Shown in pieces: positions 54,092 through 63,217 of a DNA stretch of 64,000 bases. Position numbers and translations under genes: made by a program. The notes under the pieces were generated by a model. It was not told where the DNA came from. It worked only from the letters and a program-made list of their open reading frames with translations, and made no database searches. The DNA comes from OLB6 sp964525565 (GTDB taxonomy: Bacteria; Bacteroidota; Ignavibacteria; Kapaibacteriales; Kapaibacteriaceae): contig CAZGHI010000010.1 in NCBI GenBank assembly GCA_964525565.1, positions 1 to 64,000 on the forward strand. Direction: 5' to 3'. How positions within the stretch are numbered: the stretch's first letter is position 1; the number at the start of each line of letters is the position of its first letter.

Positions 54092-56218
54092 ATGCACAGA
54101 TTTTTGGTTACACTTGTCTTTGCATGCTGTGGTCTGATTTCCCTCTCTGCTCAGCTCCGAACTGTTGAATGGACGTGGCGAACGCCGCTGCCAACGGGAC
54201 TACACCTGCACAGAGTAGGAGTGTTAAACTCCGGTACCATTATCGTGGCAGGTGAAGATGCAACACTTGCACGGACAAACCATATTTCAAGCGGAACATG
54301 GACTTATCTAAAACCGCCGGGATACATAGTGGACCTGAGTATTGATAATGGTGTTACTCTGTGGACTGTATCGAACGATGGCGAAGTACATGCCTCTGAA
54401 AACGAAGGCGATTCCTTCACCGAAATTCCTCTTCCCTCTCAGCGCATTGCACGGTGCATTGCCACGAATAATCAGTCTGTTGCCATCGGTTGCGACGGGG
54501 CTGTAGTGTATAGAACACATGGCAGCACAGAGTGGATTACTGTACAGATTCCAACACTCCATCATCTCGCTCAGATTATCGTTCATGCCAACGGATCCAT
54601 ATATACCCTTGCTGCCGATGGGTCGGTATATCGCTTTGCCATGGGTTCGTCTGATGTTCAGCGATACCCACCTCCATTTACCGGAGCCTTTTCGGTTTTT
54701 ACCGTTTTACCTTCGGGAACAATGGTATTGGGATCGGAGAACAGAGGTTTGTTTCGTTGGTCTTCATCCGATGCATTTTGGTCATTTGCTGTTACACCGG
54801 TTACGGGAACCGTAAATGCAGTGCATCACACACCCAACCATGTGTATGCTGCATTGGAAACAGGGGAGATCCTTCGGTCGGCAGACGATGGACAATCGTA
54901 CACTGCCGACACGTCGGTGGCTCCGTTGAATGTTAACCACATAGCTGCAACTGCTTCCATCACGATTGCTGTTGGGAACAACGGATGTATCGTGACCGCT
55001 ACACCCTCCGGTGGCTGGGCCGTCGTTGGTCCCCGATCTTCCAGCCCCGTTACTGCCATAGCTGCTCGCAATCAGAATACCATTGTGGCCGGTTGCGCCG
55101 ATGGTACCATACTTCGTTGGGACGGAAATGACCTGCATGTTCAACAACAGGCAGCAAATGGACCTGTGCATACCATCACCTCTGCAGAGAACGGACCCAT
55201 ATGGATGGTGACGGGTAATTCCCAACAAATGTTATGGAGATCCACCGATAATGGCAACACGTGGCTTCATCACGTTGCAGATGATACCACATTCAGACAC
55301 AATTTTTCTGTACTTACTGCCGTTAGCGATCGGTGTTTGGTAGGTGTTCGCCAAGGTAGTCTGTACAGAACAATAGATGGTGCTAAGTCATGGCAACGCA
55401 TTGCAGTACAAGAGAATACCACTGAGTACAGCCTTACCGATGTAGTGACTTTCGTTTCAGAAGATGTATGGTTTGTTACCACGTACGAAACTTTGGATAT
55501 CTTCTGCACAACTGATGCAGGTGCCACGTGGCGAAGGATTCCTCATGCCGGTATGGGAAGAGCACATGTTATTGCGGCGCGATCAGCACAGGATGTAATG
55601 ACCGGCACCTCTGTTTCGCTTAATGTTTCCACCAATGGTGGCGAGACATGGTCACGCTCTCCGGAAACCGTACAGGCATGGGATGTTGCCAATGTTTCTT
55701 CAAATGGACTGTGGTGTATCCTAACTCAACAAGCAATGTACACGAGATCAGCAACGGATGCTCGTTGGACGGCGCACACCTTGCCTGCAAACCGTCCACC
55801 ACATTCCGATGCTAGCAATAAATGTATGGCATTTGCTTCGGCTAATGAAGTCTTGGTTTCTGTAGGGAATGGAGGAGTTGCAGTTGCCGTATTTCAACAA
55901 GTGTCGAGCGCCGGCGACAGCCGTCGTGAGGGGTCGGGAGAAATTCTCCTTTGGTCTGCCAACAACCGCATTGCCGGATCGCTCACCGCTTGTGACAGCC
56001 ATGACGGGCGGTGGTCCCGTGTGGCCGTTATAGACGCTGGTGGTCGTACGGTCACATCTGCAGTTGTGCATCGAAACCAATCCGTTGGTATTCTGGAGCA
56101 ACTTCCTTCGTTAGCGCCGGGCGTTTATGCGTTGGTAGAAGAAGAAAGCACATTGGGACTATCAACAACCCATTCTCGAGGTTTGTGCCGCCTGCATGGC
56201 TTCTTCGTATGTTATTAA
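54092..56218 (+). CDS. Secreted beta-propeller protein with BNR/Asp-box repeats
   Basis: A 708-residue exported protein with a signal peptide ending SLSAQ. The body holds Ycf48/sortilin-like propeller blades with the Asp-box pattern SxDxGxTW (STDNGNTWLHH, TIDGAKSWQRI, TTDAGATWRRI, STNGGETWSRS). The C-terminal ~90 residues (RWSRVAVIDAGGRTVTSAV ... PGVYALVEEES) resemble a T9SS sorting domain but end in an unusual Cys-containing tail (LCRLHGFFVCY), which might reflect a late frameshift. A good GGGAGG precedes the ATG. A tandem hairpin repeat follows. Function unknown. Confidence 0.8.
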   Translation: MHRFLVTLVFACCGLISLSAQLRTVEWTWRTPLPTGLHLHRVGVLNSGTIIVAGEDATLARTNHISSGTWTYLKPPGYIVDLSIDNGVTLWTVSNDGEVHASENEGDSFTEIPLPSQRIARCIATNNQSVAIGCDGAVVYRTHGSTEWITVQIPTLHHLAQIIVHANGSIYTLAADGSVYRFAMGSSDVQRYPPPFTGAFSVFTVLPSGTMVLGSENRGLFRWSSSDAFWSFAVTPVTGTVNAVHHTPNHVYAALETGEILRSADDGQSYTADTSVAPLNVNHIAATASITIAVGNNGCIVTATPSGGWAVVGPRSSSPVTAIAARNQNTIVAGCADGTILRWDGNDLHVQQQAANGPVHTITSAENGPIWMVTGNSQQMLWRSTDNGNTWLHHVADDTTFRHNFSVLTAVSDRCLVGVRQGSLYRTIDGAKSWQRIAVQENTTEYSLTDVVTFVSEDVWFVTTYETLDIFCTTDAGATWRRIPHAGMGRAHVIAARSAQDVMTGTSVSLNVSTNGGETWSRSPETVQAWDVANVSSNGLWCILTQQAMYTRSATDARWTAHTLPANRPPHSDASNKCMAFASANEVLVSVGNGGVAVAVFQQVSSAGDSRREGSGEILLWSANNRIAGSLTACDSHDGRWSRVAVIDAGGRTVTSAVVHRNQSVGILEQLPSLAPGVYALVEEESTLGLSTTHSRGLCRLHGFFVCY

Positions 56219-56246
56219 CTACGGTTCTAAACTGCTTGAAACAGCG

Positions 56247-56361
56247 AACCCCGGTAGAACCGGGGTTTACTGTGACCTCAATTCGCACAACCACTGGTGT
56301 TTCCTGACCGTTCTACCCCGATCCTAAGACCGGGGTAATCACGGTTGACCTCAATCCGCAC
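56247..56361. repeat. Imperfect tandem repeat with two GC hairpins
   Basis: Two copies of about 70 bases. Each has a hairpin (AACCCCGGT/ACCGGGGTT with loop AGA at 56247-56267, and TACCCCG/CGGGGTA with a 10-base loop at 56314-56337) and then the near-identical motif TGACCTCAATTCGCAC / TGACCTCAATCCGCAC (56273-56288 and 56346-56361). The second copy is followed by GTGCG, which can pair with its CGCAC, and a short T-run. It lies between convergent genes and may be a bidirectional terminator or an intergenic repeat. Confidence 0.65.
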
Positions 56362-56385
56362 TTGTGGTAAAAGGAGTGCGATTTT

Positions 56386-57249
56386 CTACAAGCCCGCTCG
56401 CCACATCACTCCGAGGCGGGCACTGATGTTGTTCCATGCTGTTGGTTCCATCACGGTTGGCGTAGCTCCCTGGATAACAAAATACGGGGTTATGAGCTGC
56501 CCGCGGTATCCAAACATACCAGCCATGAAATCGTGGCCAACACCAATCTGAATTCCAACACGAGGCATGTAATCAACATTGCTGTTAAATTTTATGCTTG
56601 TTTGTGGAGCACCCGGAAGGTTGCTTGGCGCTTCACCTTCCCACAGTTCATGTTGCCAAACTATGGATTCTTGTGTTTTCAAAGGAATGTCTGCCGTAAT
56701 TCCAGCCAAAAGAAATGCACCAGTTGGACCAATCTGCGCCTTGGCCGACACAGCAGTCACGAAATACAGCAATTGTGACTGAGCTTCAAATACGGCATTG
56801 TACGCAAAAATATCTCTTTTCATTGGTGTGCTGGTTTCTGCTGTTGCCCAGCGCCATTCTACTGCGGTGCTAAGCACAAAGCCAATCTGTGAGAACAATG
56901 GACGGTACTCAACCACAGGTCCGATTCCGGCTCCAAAACTATAACCGCCGCTCGGTTGAACCGGGAAGGTCGGACTTCCCGGTGCAGTTCCGCCGATGAT
57001 GTCCACTGTTAACGTACCAAAGTTTTTTGCATAAAATGCCGAACCACCAAAGCCAAGCCACCATTCGTGTCTTCGCAACAATGTGTCTATCGGATACTGT
57101 AGCTCATCATCCACGCCTGTTTGAAAAAGCTGGGCATGGACGTCGTTCACGCCAATACAAGAGAATGCTCCGGCAACAAAAAGTGCCGCTGCTCGAAGTT
57201 TGCATTCACGTATTGGCATGAATAACTGCATAATGTCACTCGTTATCAT
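56386..57249 (-). CDS. Putative outer-membrane beta-barrel protein, envelope locus
   Basis: A 287-residue exported protein. A signal-like segment (LRAAALFVAGAFSCIGVNDVHAQ) is followed by barrel-like strands rich in Tyr, Phe and Gly (GYSFGAGIGPVVEYRPLF, PRVGIQIGVGHDF, NISARLGVMWRAGL). The fold suggests an OmpA/PorT-like barrel; no family is recognised. The ATG overlaps the previous gene's stop (ATGA), which supports 57249, although an ATG 6 codons later is possible. It is the last gene of the six-gene envelope unit. Confidence 0.7.
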   Translation of the reverse strand: MITSDIMQLFMPIRECKLRAAALFVAGAFSCIGVNDVHAQLFQTGVDDELQYPIDTLLRRHEWWLGFGGSAFYAKNFGTLTVDIIGGTAPGSPTFPVQPSGGYSFGAGIGPVVEYRPLFSQIGFVLSTAVEWRWATAETSTPMKRDIFAYNAVFEAQSQLLYFVTAVSAKAQIGPTGAFLLAGITADIPLKTQESIVWQHELWEGEAPSNLPGAPQTSIKFNSNVDYMPRVGIQIGVGHDFMAGMFGYRGQLITPYFVIQGATPTVMEPTAWNNISARLGVMWRAGL

Positions 57250-58538
57250 CGCAATAACTGTGCTTTAATTACCACCCGACTACCTTCTGCTACGGTGGCA
57301 TCGTCAACAGGCACACCTTCGAGCAAGATGTTGTATAAGCCTTGCGACGCAATATCCGGGGCTTTAAACACAAGCTCGTAACCTATTCCGAGTGGATACT
57401 CAACGTTGTTTGCCTCCTGCCCCTTTTCGTTTAGCAGGTAAGAGATCAACCTCCCACCAACATCAAATACTTTAGCGGTGAGTTTCAGCCTGTCGTCGGC
57501 ATTGAACCGAATTGTTGTCTGATTCTTAAATGGATTTTCAAGGATCCTGGCATTCGAGATAATGGCATTTGGAACCTGAATGAAAATGGTATCAATAACC
57601 TCTATGGTATCACCGTAGAATGGTAGTCTTTTCCCCATCAGTCGGTAAGCATACACTTCACGACGATATTCTACCTGGTCAAAGAATCCGTCGTGAACTT
57701 GTGGTTCCAGACATAAGCAACTCAGCAGTCGTGGCTCGTTCAAGTACGTTAATTGCGGCCGACCTTGAAAGTCCAGGTTGTTGGGGTCCATCCTATTCAC
57801 CAAGGCACGCTCAATGATAAACCCTTCGTAGCAGTGTTCATCACTAACAGTAAAGCCTAGTGTTACTGTTAAATCGCCAACATATGAACCATAGAAAGTG
57901 AAAATCGCACCGCAGGTATCTGGAGGGGGCGGTAGTTCATCATATTCCATTACCAGAGGTGGGTTGTCGTGTGCCACAAACCACACATTCCGCTGCGCCC
58001 CTGTTCCAGTGACGCTGTCGTGCGGAATCTTGAATGCCGCAGCTTGGTAATAATCAACAGGGCGCGCAATGCGTAGCTGTTCTGGCACATACGAGCCATC
58101 CGTACTGGTAACGATAAATCTGCCTACACGTAACGAATCGCTTGTGGCGGATATGTCGTAAGCATTTTGAACACTATCAGGACCAAGCACATGCACAACA
58201 ATGTCACCATTCACGAGTGCATAGTCCACAACGTATCCCTGGAGGTTAGTAGTACTGTACGGCACCAAACGCAAGTCACAACTATCCGGTACAAACTCAA
58301 CACGGTGAACGGCTGGATTAAAGCCACCGGTTGGGTCAAGGTCTATGCTCTCTAGTCTAATGGTTGTGTTTGCAAAATACTGCCATCGCGGATGTTCACG
58401 TTTTATAACAATATCAAACGTGAATCTGTCGTAAGCAGGGTCAAGCTGCGGCCGAATCACTATTCGGCCATCGTTTGAAAAAGCGAGCAAAGAACTCATG
58501 GCTGCAGCATAAACGTAAACNNNNNNNNNNGTCCGCAT
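57246..58538 (-). CDS. T9SS-cargo-like exported protein (gap at its start)
   Basis: A roughly 430-residue exported protein. The likely ATG at 58538 is followed at once by a 10-N gap (58521-58530), which hides part of the signal peptide; the visible remainder is VYVYAAAMSSLLA. Beta-rich repeats fill the body. The C-terminal ~90 residues (RILENPFKNQTTIRF ... AKVFDVGGRLIS) resemble a T9SS type A sorting domain, so surface delivery is expected. It sits between a dockerin-like-tailed protein gene (25 bases upstream) and a barrel gene (ATGA overlap). Function unknown. Confidence 0.75.
   Translation of the reverse strand: MRXXXXVYVYAAAMSSLLAFSNDGRIVIRPQLDPAYDRFTFDIVIKREHPRWQYFANTTIRLESIDLDPTGGFNPAVHRVEFVPDSCDLRLVPYSTTNLQGYVVDYALVNGDIVVHVLGPDSVQNAYDISATSDSLRVGRFIVTSTDGSYVPEQLRIARPVDYYQAAAFKIPHDSVTGTGAQRNVWFVAHDNPPLVMEYDELPPPPDTCGAIFTFYGSYVGDLTVTLGFTVSDEHCYEGFIIERALVNRMDPNNLDFQGRPQLTYLNEPRLLSCLCLEPQVHDGFFDQVEYRREVYAYRLMGKRLPFYGDTIEVIDTIFIQVPNAIISNARILENPFKNQTTIRFNADDRLKLTAKVFDVGGRLISYLLNEKGQEANNVEYPLGIGYELVFKAPDIASQGLYNILLEGVPVDDATVAEGSRVVIKAQLLR
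58521..58530. other. Assembly gap (10 N) inside a signal-peptide region
   Basis: A placeholder gap in the exported protein gene 57246-58538. Confidence 0.99.
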
Positions 58539-58563
58539 TGTTCTTGCTAACTCACGAACTGCT

Positions 58564-60684
58564 TTACCGTGGCGCAACACTGTTACGTTCCCTATTGTTC
58601 CAGCTTACGTTAGCATCACGCGTAGTTACGATGCCATTGAGGTCGGTGTCTGTGATCAGGTACCCTTCGGTATTCCGCTGACTCCACACCAGGTTGTAAT
58701 CCGAGCGTTGAATATCGTCTGCCCCTTCAACTTCCCCAGCAATCAGTCCAAACCACCGTCTTCCACCGCTCGTACCGATAAGCTTTTGGGAGGCCGCTCC
58801 GCCGAATACACCAACTCCGGTGGTGAGATCTACCACATATCCAAGGTTGGAGCGATCAACCAGTACCTTCTCTTCCGTTATCACGGCAAGGTGGTTGCGA
58901 TGGCGAACAGCAAGGTTGTAGAAACCTGCCGGAATTCCTTCAATGATGCTCGGCCGTAGGGTTTGTGGATCAAGAACCTGACCGTCTTTGGTAAGAAGAA
59001 GTGTTTGGATTAGCGCGGGCGGACCGCTTGCAGTGGGGGAGGTGCGGAATTCCACAGTTACCCAATCCACGATACTGTCGCCAATCACAGAGGCTTGTAC
59101 TTGAGCACGATCCGGATCCAGAGAATATGGATACATATCAGGTGGCACATTGGGTATCAACCCGCGAGTAGCAAGATCGGTTGCCATTACCGGCGTAAAA
59201 TTCTCTCCGTAGGTGCGCAATGGTCCTTCCATAAAGATGCGTGCATTGAGCACCCATATTGGTCCGGTGGACAGACCAATAGCAAAATCGCCGCCGGAAC
59301 GAACAAGAGTAGCTATACTGTGTCGCCAGGCCTCAGGCGGATTTGCAAGCGCAGTTGTTGGCAAGGTTGAAAAACCATAGGGGTTGTACGACAGTCCGTT
59401 GTAGCGCATAAGTACTAGCTGGTCTTCCAACCCAACAAGCTGAGGAATGGTTTCTACAACACTTTGCTGCTCAATTCCGGCAATGGCTCGATTTCTCCAT
59501 GCATACCCGAATGTTAAGGTGTATGTGCTGTCTGGAACACTGTCGCCAGCAATATCACGTGCCTGAAGCTGAAGGTAACGATTAGCCTTGTACGTAATGT
59601 CGGTAAGGGGCTGGGGTGTTGTGTTCGGCAGACTCCGTACGGCATATTGCACAACACTTCCGCGTTCCTGGTTGTTGGCAAAGAGTATGGTGGTAAAGGC
59701 ATTATTCATCACCATCGTCCGGCCATCCAGCAATGTTGTTCGCACCATAGTACCAATCACTTCCGGCCAATAGCCATGGAATACCGGATTCTGCGTGGAT
59801 GAATAGTGCAGTTCATGTTTGCGAGCATCATCCTGCTCTGTGTAAATGTGCCCACGGAGTACCAATGAGTCGTTTACCGTAATGGTGTAAGGCAACGTTA
59901 ACCCTGCTAGGTCATCGTTAACAAGATGCCCAATGGCGCTGGTATTGCGGATCATTTCCGGTCCGCCAACCATGGCACTATCTCCGTAATACCGGAGATT
60001 GAGAATGGAATTCCACTCCGGTTCGTTCGACACAGACCCACTATCGTCGCGCCAAACCCACGAACTGCGAAGCATGAACACATTGTCGGTTGGCGCATTA
60101 TCGAGCCGCCCTCGCTGAAGATCAAGTCTCTCCACAATCTGCAGCCCCCCCCCTCGCGTAACCGTAGCCCCCTGCCAATTGTCCAGTTCAAGCACGGGGA
60201 TTAAACCGCGTCCGCTAATGTCCTGATTCTCCGTTCCTCGCAAAACAAAGCGCCCGTAGCGTGCACCTGGGTTTATGCGGCCCTCGTGGCGAACAGTGCG
60301 ATTGGCCTGAATCCACGTGTCCGGGATAAGTGCAAAGACAACGTTTGTATCAAGTGACCAAAAGAGGCTGTCGGCAACTAGCGGACGAACGGGAGATTGT
60401 ATCATCTTGCGCGACCGACCTTCGAAGTGAATGTTGGCGTATGTAAGCTGCGCAACAAGCTGCGAGTCGGCTACATGATCGCGTTCGTAACGTACCGTAC
60501 CTCCGATGCTGTCCTGTGTGAAACTGGCATCGCCGCGAATTTTAATGGTACCTGTGTTATGGATCACGCCTTCGCTTGTTAACACGCTTGGTTGCTGCGA
60601 GAAGCTACGCTGAACGCTCAAGACCAAAAGAACAATGGCGACAGCTACAACAGAACGGGCAATATGGTTCGATACCCGAATCAC
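58564..60684 (-). CDS. Large exported beta-structured protein with dockerin-like C-terminus
   Basis: A 706-residue exported protein: a signal peptide (SVVAVAIVLLVLSVQRSFSQ) and a long repeat-like beta body with recurring 'VIHNTGTIKIRGDASF'-type strands. The final ~60 residues hold two EF-hand-like loops (GEVEGADDIQRSDYNLVW and TDTDLNGIVTTRDANVSW) separated by a short linker, as in type I dockerins or the related calcium-binding C-terminal modules of FCB surface proteins. Its ATG overlaps the stop of the neighbouring 706-residue protein (ATGA). The calcium-binding role is inferred from sequence. Confidence 0.78.
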   Translation of the reverse strand: MIRVSNHIARSVVAVAIVLLVLSVQRSFSQQPSVLTSEGVIHNTGTIKIRGDASFTQDSIGGTVRYERDHVADSQLVAQLTYANIHFEGRSRKMIQSPVRPLVADSLFWSLDTNVVFALIPDTWIQANRTVRHEGRINPGARYGRFVLRGTENQDISGRGLIPVLELDNWQGATVTRGGGLQIVERLDLQRGRLDNAPTDNVFMLRSSWVWRDDSGSVSNEPEWNSILNLRYYGDSAMVGGPEMIRNTSAIGHLVNDDLAGLTLPYTITVNDSLVLRGHIYTEQDDARKHELHYSSTQNPVFHGYWPEVIGTMVRTTLLDGRTMVMNNAFTTILFANNQERGSVVQYAVRSLPNTTPQPLTDITYKANRYLQLQARDIAGDSVPDSTYTLTFGYAWRNRAIAGIEQQSVVETIPQLVGLEDQLVLMRYNGLSYNPYGFSTLPTTALANPPEAWRHSIATLVRSGGDFAIGLSTGPIWVLNARIFMEGPLRTYGENFTPVMATDLATRGLIPNVPPDMYPYSLDPDRAQVQASVIGDSIVDWVTVEFRTSPTASGPPALIQTLLLTKDGQVLDPQTLRPSIIEGIPAGFYNLAVRHRNHLAVITEEKVLVDRSNLGYVVDLTTGVGVFGGAASQKLIGTSGGRRWFGLIAGEVEGADDIQRSDYNLVWSQRNTEGYLITDTDLNGIVTTRDANVSWNNRERNSVAPR

Positions 60685-62801
60685 GGTACACCTACCAACA
60701 ATGTTCCTGCATTCACTGCCGTAGCACCAGGCAGTAGCATTAGGTTTGGCGTAAGAAAATTGCTTCCACGGTACACGATAAGTCCGCCATCAATGTCAGC
60801 GGCCGACTGGTCTAGAACATCTGCCTGCACAATTGTCGGCGCTATACGTGCACTTACAAGGTTCACGGCAGCATTGGGCACCAGTGAGAAGGAGTTCCAT
60901 GTATCCGGTGATTCATATCCGAACAAGAGCGCACTATTTGGCTTATCGCCAATGTTCACCTGTAAAGCCATACTGTCCGGCCATGCTTCACGAATGGCAT
61001 AGTTGTCGTTTGCCCTAACATATCCGGTGTGAACAGTGAAACCGTCAATCACAACACGATCTTCGGGTTCGGGTTCACGTGCTTCGTCCCAGGTAAATGG
61101 ATTGCTCCACCTGCCCGAAGCAACAGCCCGCAGAACGTCTCTGCTTGCGCGCAGCAGCAAGTCGTTACCATGATCTAATCGCAGGTTGTCCGGCCCCTGG
61201 CTTTCAATACCAAACAACTCTACATACGCTATGCCTGTGCTCTGGTCAAGAGGACGACGCTCGTATGTAGGCGGAACCGTTGGCGTAAGTTTAATACTGT
61301 ACTCATTCGGCGCCGGATATGCATTATACATTTTTACCAAGCGCTCGGCCGTAGTCGGCGCCCATGTATTCGGGATATCTTCTGCTTTATAACCTACTCG
61401 AATTGTTGCCTTCCACGGTCCGTCGTGGGTAACGGTAATCTTGCGGAAAATATCGGTGGTGTTATCATAGTCATTTGGTCTGGTCTGCGGTCGTACATCC
61501 ATGGTAAGCTGCGATGGCAGGTTAACGAACCTGGCATGGGTTTCCGCATTGTTATAAACGTATGCTGTGGAAGTTTCTCCACCTGTTAACACCCGTCGGA
61601 ATGCTCCGATGACTTCGGCATTGTTGGTGTACGATGCATTGCCCAACGTTAGGCTCATCACATGCGGAATCATGACCACATTTGTGTCGTTCACGCTGAG
61701 TGTGGAAGCCACGTACACGTCGCCATTTGCATTTTTCACGGTATGTGCTGTTCGCAGGTGTCCGTACGGATTGCTTGCTGCCGTTGCCTGCATGATTTGA
61801 GGGTCTTGCAAGCCGGCATAGTTTACTAGTGAGGATTCATGGAATGTTGCATTCGTAAGCGGACCGTACTGATTACGATAGTCACCCAACACTAACAGAT
61901 GCGTGTTCATGCCCATTGCAAAAGTTGCAGAAGGGTCGTTAACCACGCGTAGCGTATAGGTCGGAAAGACAGTAACGGTATCTGCGTCGTCAGCTACAAG
62001 AAACAGACCATTTTGTACCTCAACGTCGGCTCGAAGATGCGTTACACCCCAGCCAGTAGTCTGACGTCCACCTGCCCACACCGTTACCGGAGCGTGTACG
62101 TACGAATTGGATCCCCAGGTAAAATCTCCTTCTACAAACAACGGACTGGCGGTATCGTTGATAAAGATGCCATCCATTCGAACTTCATACCCCGAGCGTA
62201 CGTGTTTTGGTCCATGTAAGAGCGTCATGTTATTGTACCTGTTAACGGTACCACTCAGCTCCTTTTCCTGCATGATATCCTGAGGCTGCGTTCCATCGTA
62301 AAAAAATGTACCATTATAGGTACGCGGACCACTGAGGAAGATAGTGTATCGCGACCCAACAAAAACACTGTCAGGAATCCACTTAGCAGCGCTATCAGCC
62401 ATTTCGAGATTTGTATAGTATCGCCGCTGAACAAGCTGCGTTCCCGGGAATGCACCTGCATACCGAACCATGCCGGGAACACGCCACGTTGGATCCTGCC
62501 CAAGAGCAGTTGTGGCTACTTCCCGTCCTTGCAGATCGGTAAACCCGTTCCTCGCCCCTTCGAACTGGATTACGTTGTTCGTAATGTTGGTGTATGCCGC
62601 ATCATTCTTGAATTTCCCGGTATCACTACGGAACCGTATGGTTCCTGCATTACGCACCCTTCCTGTTGTCTGATTCTCCAGGTGCTGCGCAGTTAGCTCA
62701 GATGAACATAGAAGGACCGTGCAGAACAGCGTTATGCCGAAGACGAATTCCAACGTTCGGTGACCAGCACGGAGTCGATATGCAATTTGTATGGTGTTCA
62801 C
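60681..62801 (-). CDS. Large exported beta-structured protein, paralogue of the next gene
   Basis: A 706-residue exported protein with a signal segment (FVFGITLFCTVLLCSSELTAQ). The first ~300 residues share the style of the neighbouring 58564-60684 protein: NAGTIRFRSD near the N-terminus and strands such as GYEVRMDGIFINDT. The equal length, shared fold style and back-to-back position suggest divergence after duplication. This copy lacks the EF-hand-like C-terminus and ends GATAVNAGTLLVGVP. Its start is 7 bases after the preceding small gene. Confidence 0.75.
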   Translation of the reverse strand: MNTIQIAYRLRAGHRTLEFVFGITLFCTVLLCSSELTAQHLENQTTGRVRNAGTIRFRSDTGKFKNDAAYTNITNNVIQFEGARNGFTDLQGREVATTALGQDPTWRVPGMVRYAGAFPGTQLVQRRYYTNLEMADSAAKWIPDSVFVGSRYTIFLSGPRTYNGTFFYDGTQPQDIMQEKELSGTVNRYNNMTLLHGPKHVRSGYEVRMDGIFINDTASPLFVEGDFTWGSNSYVHAPVTVWAGGRQTTGWGVTHLRADVEVQNGLFLVADDADTVTVFPTYTLRVVNDPSATFAMGMNTHLLVLGDYRNQYGPLTNATFHESSLVNYAGLQDPQIMQATAASNPYGHLRTAHTVKNANGDVYVASTLSVNDTNVVMIPHVMSLTLGNASYTNNAEVIGAFRRVLTGGETSTAYVYNNAETHARFVNLPSQLTMDVRPQTRPNDYDNTTDIFRKITVTHDGPWKATIRVGYKAEDIPNTWAPTTAERLVKMYNAYPAPNEYSIKLTPTVPPTYERRPLDQSTGIAYVELFGIESQGPDNLRLDHGNDLLLRASRDVLRAVASGRWSNPFTWDEAREPEPEDRVVIDGFTVHTGYVRANDNYAIREAWPDSMALQVNIGDKPNSALLFGYESPDTWNSFSLVPNAAVNLVSARIAPTIVQADVLDQSAADIDGGLIVYRGSNFLTPNLMLLPGATAVNAGTLLVGVP

Positions 62802-62808
62802 ACGCTGT

Positions 62809-63192
62809 TTACGGCTTTCCGATTACAATCTCACCTTCGTTGTTCAGCTCACCTTCGTTGTGTATAGTTCCTTCTACAGTGAGCACACCGGGTTTATACC
62901 TCCAACACACACCATCCAATTTGATGTTCAGGTCTCCGGTGATTGTCCCGGTGGCATCATTATAAAGAAACAGACCACCTCGAAGGATTGATACTGACCC
63001 ATGAAACGTTACGGTGGAGAGGTTCATAGCATCAATACGTCCGGCGTGAATCTCCGTCGGACCCGATACATATAACAGTCCCCCGCCGGTTACCGTAATT
63101 GTGGCTCCCATGTTTACCAATACAGGTTGCTGGGCTAGTGCAGTGCCAACACCAATGAACAGGATGGAGGCTATGGTTACAAACGCTTTCAC
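62809..63192 (-). CDS. Small exported beta-structured protein
   Basis: A 127-residue exported protein with a clean signal peptide (VTIASILFIGVGTALAQ). The mature part has regular short strands with Gly turns (GATITVTGGGLLYVSG, TVTFHGSVSILRGGLF, GTITGDLNIKLDG, GTIHNEGELNNEG), suggesting a right-handed beta-solenoid or the same module as the N-terminal region of the two 706-residue proteins downstream (NTGTIKIRGD). No family recognised. It lies 25 bases after the tail-fibre-like gene and 7 bases before the next. Confidence 0.72.
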   Translation of the reverse strand: MKAFVTIASILFIGVGTALAQQPVLVNMGATITVTGGGLLYVSGPTEIHAGRIDAMNLSTVTFHGSVSILRGGLFLYNDATGTITGDLNIKLDGVCWRYKPGVLTVEGTIHNEGELNNEGEIVIGKP

Positions 63193-63217
63193 TTTAGGCT
63201 GGTACCGTTTCTATGAA

